Shown here piece after piece: positions 12,421 through 22,639 of a DNA stretch of 64,000 nt; the first letter of the stretch is position 1; every line of letters begins with the position of its first letter. Source of the DNA: Benincasa hispida (lineage: Eukaryota; Streptophyta; Magnoliopsida; Cucurbitales; Cucurbitaceae); contig NC_052350.1 of the NCBI RefSeq assembly GCF_009727055.1, positions 22,259,819-22,323,818 on the forward strand. Reading direction: 5' to 3'. Made by a program: the position numbers and the translations under genes. Below the pieces are notes generated by a model that ran no database searches, was not told where the DNA came from, and was given only the letters and a program-made list of their open reading frames with translations.

Positions 12421-13946
12421 TGTTCACAATTAGATATTATGGTTTCTTTGTCGCCTACGATCCTCTAACTAAACAAAAGATATATGTTCACCAAGCTTAC
12501 AACTTACACTAAAAGAGCAGTACAAGTAGTACGAACGGGGTCGAATCCATAGGGAAACAGTGAACTAACTAGGACGATGAAAATATTCCATATAACAGAG
12601 GGATTTTGGTTTGTTTTGTAAAGAACTAAATTAAAAATAAACATGCATAGAATTAAGATTTGAACAAGATTAAGACGTATAATTGGATTGAAATGAATCA
12701 ATAAAAGGGCTCTTGGGAATACTTCGTTATGTTCAATTTCAATCATTAGATGCTAAGAAATAATGTCGATTCCATGAACTCTACAACCTATTAGTTAAAC
12801 TAATAGCCTATTTAGCCAAATTCGAGATTAATCAATTTGACCCTAAATTAGTTTTAAACTCTTCATTCTCAGCGAAATCCAAGTAGAAACTAATTTGTAA
12901 TAAGACTAGGGTTCATGCATTGTGACATCCTACAAGTTGGAAAGCCTAGACTCATAACATGATTCATTGAGTAAGATTAAACTAGGGCAAATAAGTGTGA
13001 GTTCAGAAAAAGTCTTAGCCGACACATGCATCCCTAATTCGTGCTACCTAATCTACAATTATGCATAGTGCCATATAGATTTTGCATACACGAATCTAAT
13101 AAAAAAAAGATTTTTCAAATCAATTCTATCAAACTCTATAAAAAATAACCCAAATCAAACTTAAGAGTTCATATAATTTAGCATCATCAATTAAAAACCC
13201 ACAATTGAATAAATTACTAAACTCAAGAAGGAAAATTACCTAGCCTTACATCTTCCTCAAATCAACAACAACATTTAAGAAGTTGAAAGGCATAATGAAA
13301 AAGAATGAAAGATGAAGAAGAAAGAATGATGAAATCTGGGTTAAAATTCCAAAAAAAATCGTTCTAATCGTGGCTCTAACTCATTCTTCTTTTGTTTTTC
13401 TTCACCCCCTTCAGCTGGAACCAAATATTTCTTTTTGTAATGTGATTGCAATGTCGCAACACTGCCAAGAGCATTGCGACGTCATTTTCGAAGAAGGCCT
13501 CAAGTATTGAAGGAGGGGCACAACACTGATGCGACGCTGCGTTGCGCGCGTGGAAGCAACATTTCCATTGAAGTTCGGAGTGTTACGACGCCCTAGTCAG
13601 CATTGCAACACTACCTGTTCGTGTGCTTTTGTCCAATAGCGTTGTGCTGGAGCATTACGATGCTGGCTACTTGTTCCAAAAGTGGTGCTTACTGCCTCTC
13701 AGCATCACACGAGGGTCAATTGAGGGTTGCAACGCTACCCTTAAGGGCAGTTTGGTAATTTTGATGTCTTCTTTCAATATGGTGCATCTAACTCCCGTTT
13801 TTGCTTCTTTTTGGCTTGGTTTTCATCCAAATGACACGCTTGCCCTTTGGGATCGATTTACCTACAAATTAGACATTTTAAGCATGAGAATTATTCAATA
13901 ATAGCAGGATTAAGGATATAATATTAGCTCTTTTTTAGAGCTAACA
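12421..13946. mobile_element. Solo LTR-like insertion (family B1) in copia C1
   Basis: The segment has TG...CA ends (TGTTCACAATTAG ... GAGCTAACA). It is flanked by CTAGA (12416-12420) and TTAGA (13947-13951), a 5-bp duplication with one difference. C1 coding sequence is continuous across it (GRIFVSR on the left, HVV.NENDFLFK on the right). It is 1526 bp and carries no gag or pol. It contains GGTCGAATCCATAGGGA (about 12539), a phrase I associate with some long plant LTRs, a stretch rich in GTTGCGACG-type words (13440-13740), and a GCTCTTTTTTAGAGC hairpin near the right end. It is probably a solo LTR of unknown orientation. Confidence 0.75.
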
Positions 13947-13951
13947 TTAGA

Positions 13952-15366
13952 CATGTTGTCTGTAACGAAAATGACTTTCTATTCAAGTCTAGTTTTGCAG
14001 CAGACAAGAGTGTCCAATGGTCAGCTCCTACTCCCTGGTTACCTTTATTCCCTATGATATAACCATAAGAAACTCACACTTCCTTGCCCAGCTCTGACAA
14101 CTCAAACATCAGTGATACACCCACCACTTGCCCACCTCAAATACCTGATATGGCCTTTCCATCCTCTAACACTCTAATATCTCTTCAAAAGTCATCCCAT
14201 CATCCACTGCCTCTATTATCCGACAACCTCCTCTTCCACTCCCTACACATCTTATCAGCACTCGTGGAAAAACTGGAATTTTTAAACCAAGAGTGTTTAT
14301 GACCAAGCCCTCCAAAGGTTGGTCCACTACAGAACCAACATGCATTGCTGATGCACTCAAAGCACCAAAGTGGAAGGCAGCAATGGATGCTTAATATTCT
14401 TTCTTGATGAAGAACAACACTTGGAGCCTTGTTCCATCCCAACCCTCTCTCAATGTCGTTGGTACCAAATGGGTATTCAGAATTAAAAGAAATTTGAATA
14501 GTTTAATCCAACACTATAAAGCACAGTTGGTGGCCAAAGGTTTTCATCAAATTTTGGGAGTTAATTTTTTTGAGATTTTTAGTCCTGTGGTTAAAGCTTC
14601 AATTGTTCATGTGGTCATTACTTTTGTTGTCTCTCAATGGTGGATGTTGAGGCAATTAGACTTCAACAATGTCTTTCTCAATGACATTCTTCAGAAGAAT
14701 GTTTATATGAGCCAGCCGCCAGGGTACATTGATCCTCACCTTTCCATCATGTGTGCGAGCTGAACAAAACTATCTATGGGTTGAAACAAGCCCCTCAAGC
14801 GTGGAACAATACTCTCAAAGAGAAGTTGTTGTCCTAGGGATTTCAAAATTCTAGGTCTCTTTCTCTTTGTTTTTCGTAATGGTTCTGTTCTTGTGTTGCT
14901 TCTATTATATGTTGATGATGTGATTCTAACTGGAAATGATGCTTCTCTGATAAACAAGTTGATTAAGATGTTGGACAGTCAGTTTGCATTGAAGGATCTT
15001 GGCACTATTAGTTATTTCCTGGATGTTTATATTTACTATTTGGAGAATGGTGTAATCCTAAGTCAAGAAAAATACGTTGATGATCTACTCACCAAACTTG
15101 AACTTCATGATCTGAAGGCTACTCCCTCACCCAGTGTTATGAATCGATATTTGTCTCTAACTGATGGCAATCCTCTTGCATACCCCTTTGTATATAAAAG
15201 TACAATTAGTGCACTACAATACTTAACGAACACGAGACCTGACATAACTTACATTGTGAATCAGCTAAGTCAATTCCTTAGATGTCTAATGGATGCTCGT
15301 TGGCAAGTAGTGAAATGCCTACTTCAGTATATAAATGGCACAAAACACTTTGGGTTATACATTTAA
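13952..15366 (+). pseudogene. copia C1 reverse transcriptase
   Basis: After a degenerate linker (13952-14330) the RT domain begins with ALKAPKWKAAMDAE (about 14357). It continues through NTWSLVPSQPSLNVVGTKWV (14413-14472), VAKGFHQ, and MLRQLDFNNVFLND (14645-14686, where the copia D-V-x-x-A-F-L is altered). A frameshift lies near 14760-14880. The catalytic YVDD motif is intact at about 14908-14919 (LLYVDDVILTGND). LDSQFALKDLG and TRPDITYIVNQLSQF follow, ending with YINGTKHFGLYI before a stop at 15364. It once copied RNA into cDNA in virus-like particles; it is inactive now. Confidence 0.9.
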
Positions 15367-15414
15367 TCCAACTCAAATCTCTCCATCTCAACCTTTTCAA
15401 ATGTTGGTTGGGCC

Positions 15415-15620
15415 ATGAATATCAATGACCGGACGAAGCATATCGAGATCAATGTTCACTTTGTAAGAGATCAAGTTCTCAAAGGTAATTTGGATGTACG
15501 GTATATACCTTCTTTGGATCAGATTGTTGATTGTCTTACAAAGACTCTTACACATTCACAGTTTTTTGCTTTTCGAGATAAACTCAGGGTTGTTGCTCTA
15601 CCCTCTCATTTGAGGGAGGA
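15415..15620 (+). pseudogene. copia C1 RNase H C-terminal remnant and polypurine tract
   Basis: KHIEINVHFVRDQVLKGNLD and TLTHSQFFAFRDKL are the usual end of a copia RNase H domain. The middle of the domain, including the DxAxxxxxRRS region, is missing between 15366 and 15415, so a deletion has occurred. The purine run TGAGGGAGGA at 15611-15620 abuts the 3' LTR and is the expected polypurine tract. Confidence 0.8.
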
Positions 15621-15895
15621 TATTAAGGACAACAATGAAAAGAGCCCATCAGCAACAACAAGGCTATCAAGTCCAAATTAGTGACTGTGTAGAATATCGC
15701 CTCAACATAATTGGTTAGGAAAGAATCCTGATTAGTAGAAGACCACCATGCTCATTGTGTCATCTATATTTTAAATTATTCTTTATTCTTTATTTATTGT
15801 CCAGTTCGTTGATAATTTTCCCTTGTATATATACCTTGACCAGAGGTAATAATTTATTGAGAATCATTGAGCAATTCTCCATTTTCACCATTAAT
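15621..15895 (+). repeat. 3' LTR of copia C1
   Basis: It starts TATTAAGGACAACAATG after the polypurine tract and ends just before the TTAGG duplication at 15896-15900. The match with 5447-5751 is clear but carries many substitutions and a ~30-bp length difference, indicating an old insertion. Confidence 0.85.
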
Positions 15896-16450
15896 TTAGG
15901 GCTTCTATTGAAAGATTCATATATGTTCTTTCCTTGAAGATTTGTGCCCTTGTGTTTTACGAGATTTTTTTTTTTTTTTTTTTTTTTTGCGAGTTTAGTT
16001 ATTATTATTTTTTTGTCCTATAATTGTGATCGTGATTTGTTTATGCTTGACTTTAGCAATAGACTCTTTTTTTTCCCTTTATTTATTATTATTTTTTTTT
16101 TTATTGCGATTCATATATTAAAAAATAAATAAATAAATAAACTCTCAAATGATCTTTGCCACCTCAAAAGGCAAAGCAGTAAACTGTCCAGAAATATCTT
16201 TGGTTGGGAATATCCTATAAAATATTCTCAGTTCATTATCCTTAATATTTGGCTATATTTATTCGGAAAACCAAATATCGAAAAATTGGATTTTGGCAAC
16301 TGCTTTTTTTTTTAAAAAAAAAAATTATTATTAAATAATTTTATTTTAGTCTGTTAGCTAGAGTTAGAATTATCCTACACTTTTTCTTTACAAATAATAA
16401 TAATAATAATGAGAATAATAATAATAATAAATTAACAAAAACGTTAAGAA

Positions 16451-16562
16451 CTTTACATTATTTGGCCAATCTTCAAATATTGTGAAGTGTAATTTATTGT
16501 TAAACACTTTACATTATTTGGCCAATCTTCAAATATTGTGAAGTGTAATTTATTGTTAAACA
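16451..16562. repeat. Perfect 56-bp tandem duplication
   Basis: The 56-bp unit beginning CTTTACATTATTTGGCC (16451-16506) is repeated base for base at 16507-16562. A shorter echo of its start follows. Complete identity implies a recent local duplication. Confidence 0.95.
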
Positions 16563-18289
16563 CTTCTAATGGAATGAAATTTTGTTTCAAAGTCAAAGAA
16601 CTTTAACCAAGTACCAATTTCATAGCCATTTAATTTTTTAAATTTTATTTTTGAAAACTAAGTCTATAGACACTCTTAAATTTCTTCATTTGTTATCTCA
16701 AGATTTAAAACCAAGTCGAATTTTAAAAATAAAAAAATAATATTTAAAAATTTGTTTTTGCTTTTGAAATTTGGTTAAGAATTCTGTACTTAATGAATAT
16801 GTAAATCATGATAAGAAAAAAAAAAAAACACTTAATTTACAAAAATCAAAAATAAAAATCGAAATGATTATCAAACGCATTTTGGATGGAAACAAACCCA
16901 AACAATTTCTTAATTTTCAATAAAAAAAGAAAATCTTAAAATTTTAGATATTTTTTTTTGTCATGACAGTCATCTCTAATTCTTTCTTTCCTTTTTTTTA
17001 TTTTTTTATTTTTTTTTAAAAGATTACTTTGATGGAGTTCGACTATGTGGAAAGAAATACTTAAGTCTTGAATATAAAAAGTTGGTTTTCTTGTGACTAT
17101 GAAATTTACTAGGTTTCTTAATTAACGTAGTTTTCAATATAAATATTATTCTACTCTTTATAATTTAAGTTTCAATTCATATGGATTCTTTCATATTTTC
17201 GTCTTAGTTCTTTTAGTATTAACAAATTACCCTTTAAGTTTTTGTTTGTAAAATTTTATTATAAATTCTATGTATAACGTAATAAATGTTTTTTAATGCA
17301 AAATTATGACTACGTCTCAAATAATTCAAGTTCAATCATATGTAATCCTTAAACTTGGAGATTTGTATCTATTTTGATCCCTACCCTCTAAATTAAAGAC
17401 TTAGATATTGAACTTTCGCTTTTCTTTTTTTAAAAAATTATAAATCTACTCGATGCAAAATAAAAAAAAACTTTAAGTTCAATTAGATAAAATTAATATT
17501 ATGTCTAATAGAAAAGTTATATTCTTAAAAAATTGAATTTGTCAGATCTATTTAACATAAAATGAGAAGTTCAAATACTCATTAAATACTTTTGAAAATA
17601 CAAGAACAAATAGATATAAACTAAAAAGTGGCACTAAACTTGTAGTTTAATTAAAAAAATTATTGAGTATAGTATTAATTATACTAAAATTGGGACAAAA
17701 ATAAAGGACAAATCATAAATAAATAGATAAAAATAGATAAGAGGTAAAAGTAAAGGAATAAAAAAGAACATTCTGAAAGTATCAAAATGAATAAAATTAG
17801 CATATAAACAAAAAAAAAAAAAAAATTATTTAAGATTCAACTTATTCTCTAAATAAAATTATCGATTATCAGAAAATATCTAAAAAGGTTTTATCTTTTT
17901 CTACCAATTTTATCTACTTTCATATTTCAAAGCATCATTAAAATCAATACATACCAATATCTTACTTTTTCATGGTTCAAATATAAAAGTTATAGTCAAA
18001 TGATTGGACCGAAATTGAACATTACACTTTACACAATTTATACTATAGGTTGATTATAATTTTTTTAAAAAAATTAAGCAATTAGTAAAGCCGTGACATT
18101 ACACTACAAACTTCTACATTTTTTTTCTATTAATCATTAAAAAGACCGAAATTTAAGAATTGTTAGGTTGAATTTATGTGTAAAATAGAAATGAAAGAAA
18201 AATGGATATTAGATATTGTGGTGAGAAAAAGAAAAGATAGAGCCATAGAGGGACAATATGGGAAAGGCATATTCGTTCTTTAATCTTTA

Positions 18290-18640
18290 TCAAAGAATAT
18301 TCTTTTTCTTTTATTTATTTATTTATTTCCCATTATGGGCTGTTTTTAATGTTGCGTTAAAATCCATTTGAGTGAAGATAAAAAGGAGATGAGCTGGTGA
18401 ATTATTATTGGTCTATCAACCAGTGATTGAATCTGGTGATTTGGAAAAGATATAACTAATATATACATGCCACGTGGGTGGCTGGGGTACTTTTAGTGAA
18501 TTGACGATTTTGTCCTTCGTTAAATCGCTGGTTCACGTTTTAATATAAGGTTAGAGGTGTCTGTCGACATGTTTAGGTGGGGCCATCAATGCCAACGCAA
18601 TTGTTGAAATTTTTGCCATTTATTGGATATTCCAAATTCC
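18290..18640. promoter_or_regulatory. Promoter-like island with G-box, no gene attached
   Basis: This stretch is less AT-biased than its surroundings. It contains the G-box GCCACGTGG (core 18471-18476) and two matches to the P1BS consensus GNATATNC: GAATATTC at 18295-18302 and GGATATTC at 18625-18632. No exon-like sequence follows on either strand. The consensus is short enough to occur by chance in AT-rich DNA, so a regulatory role is conjecture. Confidence 0.2.
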
Positions 18641-19424
18641 TTTCGAATTATTCTCCTTCGTTGCTTTTCATCAAACATAATTTTCAAAACTTAGAAAAAA
18701 AGAAAAGCATTTCGTTAATTTAGGTACGTTAAGCTTCTTTTATTTTTTTGTAAAGTCAATATTAATTTAATAAAATTAAAATAGATGATGCAATTAATAT
18801 TCTAGATTAATTAAGTTTCTTTTGATCATGATATGTTTGATACTTTTGTAATTTGATAGGGTTGTTATTGTTTTTTTTTTAATAATTTTATTATTGTTTA
18901 AAAAGATATTAATGTTAGATCATTTTATGTTATTGTTAAGATGATTTTTATAACTTGATGTTGATTCTCTTTTACGATGATTTGAGAATGTTATGAATGT
19001 TCTTATAATCCGATGAAACTATTTTTATCGATTTTAATTCTTTTCATTGTGTTTGATGTTATTAGTTAGTTGGATTAAAATATTTTATAGTTGAATTCAA
19101 GTTTTTTAAGTTTAACCATGGTAAAAGTGAGAGATTGAACCATTAACTCTTGGAATGACAATTCACATTATCAACTAAAACTATGTTCAGGATGACAATT
19201 TGAATCTCATTTTATTAATCAATTTAATAACAAAAAAGTTGGATGTTAAAATTTATTAATTCGCTTATGTGCACAACTAAAACAATATATATTTTTAGAG
19301 GAAACTAAAAAAGGCCTTAACATGGGATAAAAAGCATACTTTTTATTTTAATATTAGGGAGATTTTTAAAAATTAAAAAATTAGAAAAAATATTCACACA
19401 AATAGCAACATTTAATTATAGTTG

Positions 19425-19615
19425 TGATAGAGATTTTTATCAATATCTCTATCACATATAGATGCTGATAGAAAGTCTATAAGCATCTATCTATGATAGA
19501 AACTGATATAAGTCTATCATTGTTAGAGGCTGATAGAAGTCTATTATTAATACTATCAATGGTAGAAACTGATACAAGTCTATCATTTATAAATGTTGAT
19601 AGAAGTCTATCAGTG
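19425..19615. repeat. Degenerate TGATAGAAGTCTATCA repeat cluster
   Basis: Four to five imperfect units of about 40-45 bp are built around self-complementary cores such as TGATAGAAGTCTATCA, TGATATAAGTCTATCA and TGATACAAGTCTATCA. Each core is an inverted repeat, so the strand can fold into serial hairpins. I recall similar motifs as common in cucurbit intergenic DNA; that is memory, not measured here. Confidence 0.75.
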
Positions 19616-20981
19616 TCCATTAGTATTTTTTTGTTATTTCTTTAAATAGTTTAATAGTTTGACATTTTTCCTTAGGAATATTTTTCTTAATATTATAAGT
19701 TATATAAAATTTATGATTTAATGTAAAATAATGTTCAAATTGATTCAATTGGTGGAATATACAAGTAAAAATACTGATATTTCTCTAACTCGGAAAAAAT
19801 ATAATATTTTCATAAATATAATTTAGTTGTTGCAACAAGGCTTCAATTTTTCTTTTCGAATAATACACTTTTATCACGTACAATTTTTAATTTGTCAGAT
19901 AAAGTGCATTTAATTTTTCAAATAAAAAATTGATAGAAAATTTAGAAGAATAGTTAGATGATTGTTAAAATTTGTTCTTATTATAGAGGAATATGAAATT
20001 AAGAATATAACATTCGTTATCAAAAGGGGTTCACACTTTGAATTGAAGATTAGTTATTTAATTTCATATCCACATGAAAAGTTATGAATAAAATTTAAAG
20101 AAAAATACGACTAACTTTGTATTGAAGGGCATCTCTAGTGATATAATTGGAAGAAATTCAATGGGTTTGCACTTCAATTTATTTATAGAAAACCACCATT
20201 GATTCTTCTTATTAGACTTTTTCTCCCCCCTCCCTTTTAATTTATTCGCATTTCATATATATAAATTTAATTGGATATCATTTATCGAGGACTCCGACCT
20301 TTTATAATGATATGATATTGTCTATTTTTTGACATAAGGTCTCCTAACTTTGATTTTGATTTCACGTGAATACCATTAGAGATAGTTATTATCACTTATA
20401 TATCTATGAATAATTCTCTTATATATCCAAGGTTGGACTTTAGTTGCATTCCTAATATATTTTAAAAAATTTATTCTTTATAGTTAAATGTAATTCAATG
20501 TAACTTGTTCAAATTAAAATAGAAAAAAAAATCTTTGATTTGTTTTAGCCCTTGAACTTCTAAACTTATTCTATTTTAATTTTTAAATTCTTAAAATAAT
20601 CATTATAGTTTTCTTTTCCTGACTTGAAACAATATATAGAGTGAAGATTTAAATTTTTGACCTCATAGTCAATGATATAATGTCTTAATTGATTGAACTA
20701 TATTCAAGTTATATTATAGTTCTTGAAATCTCTAGTAACAAATTTAATAGTACTTAATATTCATGTACTAATTTTTTTGTTTTTATAGTTCAACATAATT
20801 ATAGAGGCAAAAAGATTCAAACCTCTGACAATTAGATCAAAAACATATGTAGCCGCCAAATGAACCATTCTCTCTTGTTGGATATTTACTTTACCCAACT
20901 TAATGCCTCCAATATAACTCCAGTGTTATGAATTTTGGTTACTTATTTGCCAAAGAATTAACAATAATAACTACGATGATT

Positions 20982-21007
20982 GTATTATTATTATTATTAT
21001 TATTATT
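20982..21007. repeat. (TTA)n microsatellite
   Basis: An uninterrupted run of about eight TTA/ATT units. Confidence 0.9.
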
Positions 21008-21769
21008 TAAGTTCAAAGAATAAAAGATATCTTTCGAAAATTTATCAATCTTGTTCATGTTTCTTTTATTTTGTAAAATTAATAGAGAAGAGAACAAAGT
21101 TGTTCATAATCTAATATTTTGACATCTTCTATTGGATCGTTTGGGTCTTGGAAAATGGTCTTTCCTACTATTATTTTGTCTATTTTTCTCGAGCAAGGGA
21201 TTGATATTTTGATGTTTGATGATTGTGATTTCTCGTTTTATATATCTTTGCTTAATAAAAAAAGTTTGAGAACGAAGACCAAAATATATATATTTGAACG
21301 TTTAGTGGGCTTGTAAAATAAGTTGAAAAAGTGGACAAGGACACGTGTAAAATAATAAGTGGAGGGATGTGATTGGAGTAGCATAGGATGGTTCCCATGG
21401 GATCCAACTTGGGAGTGAACTCATTGGTTTGAATTTGAATCCTTCCAATCAACGCACTCCAAAATGGAACCTTCTGCACGCATCCCTCTTTACCGCAACT
21501 TTTAACATTATTTCCATCCTTTGTTTTAAAACTCTCACAACGAAATATCTCTTATCCGATCATAATTTTATTTTAGGCAAGTGGATGTGAACGGAGTACC
21601 ACATAGCGGCCATCAATATCGATTTTGAATTTCTCGTATCCTCATATTTTGAGAGGAGATAAATGAGTTTTAAACTTCGTTGGAGTCATTCGTTTAGATA
21701 AGACAAATATTAATTTATATCTTAAATTTTGGATGTTGTATCAATTTGAATTCTAAATTGGTTTATGGC

Positions 21770-22517
21770 CATTTTACTTTTGTAATACATCCTGCTCCTT
21801 AAGTCTCCACTGATCTACTAATGAACAATTGGTTTATGGCCCTACCAATGACGATGAGTTAGTATTTAAGGGAACAATCTATCTACTAATCTTGAAATCA
21901 GGTATGAGTGAATTCTATCTTGAGGATTATGTCCCCAACTATCTTACCCCTAAAATGGGAGGCTTATTGAGCAACGATGTTGAACCACTCTCATCCATGC
22001 AAATTAAAAGATAATCTTGAATAAACAGGAGTTCATAATTAATTTAGGATTGTGATCAAGTTACCTTAGGTTATCAGATTGAATAGTCAGTTTTAATAGT
22101 AAATAACATTATAAAGAAAAGTGACTATTTTATGGTCCGGTCTTATGCAAACATCTTTTGCATAGGATGCCCCCACTCGCATGTCTCCACATGAATGATT
22201 TGGGATTACATCGTTTGTATCAAATACAAATTATGCCACATCCATAGTGTTCCAAGATAATGTACCTAACTCTATCATTTTACTTATAGACTACTTTTGG
22301 CTATATACTCAAACTTGATCCTCTTTTATGTCTCCACATAAAGTTCAAGTATTCATGCTATAGTCAGAGGTTCATTTGTTTATTGGATTTAGATTTTACA
22401 AGTGCAATTTATGCATTCAATAACAACTTTATTGAATAAACCTCAATAATATCTTTATAGTAAATAGAATATGTTTAATGCTTACAAACTGCGAGTTTTA
22501 GGATATAAAGTCCAACA
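21770..22517 (-). repeat. Truncated 3' LTR, family A
   Basis: The minus strand from 22517 begins TGTTGGACTTTATATCC. It continues with segments shared with 7655-8489 and 57653-58510, for example the ATGTGGAGACATGCGAG region (about 22175-22192) and the ACTAATGAACA region near 21820. Similarity is lost around 21770, so less than half of the LTR remains. Confidence 0.75.
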
Positions 22518-22639
22518 AACTCCCACTTGGACTAAAACTCTAGTGGAGTATCATTTCTATAAATATATACAATGTTGAGTATGAGAGAATAAATATAAAT
22601 ACAATAAACTAGGGCATCAGGTACACATGAATTCTCCCA

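Larger units (their letters stand above)
5446..15895 (+). mobile_element. Ty1/copia retrotransposon C1, complete but nested and decayed
   Basis: Two similar ~0.3-kb LTRs (5447-5751 and 15621-15895) flank gag, protease, integrase, reverse transcriptase and RNase H remnants in Ty1/copia order. A 5-bp direct repeat TTAGG lies at 5441-5445 and 15896-15900, so this is one original insertion. The start can be set at 5446 or 5447 because the LTR edge has lost the usual TG dinucleotide. Removing the two inserted LTR blocks (7655-11840 with its duplicated target, and 12421-13946 with its) leaves about 4.7 kb, a normal copia length. Every coding region has stops or frameshifts, so it is dead. It is the oldest layer of this nest because it hosts the others. 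Confidence 0.9.
15901..21769. other. AT-rich intergenic spacer
   Basis: About 5.9 kb with long T and A runs (for example 15966-15988) and no convincing coding region. Contained repeats and two promoter-like islands are listed separately. The start 15901-16130 is simple-sequence rich, including T-runs and an AAAT run. Confidence 0.6.
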
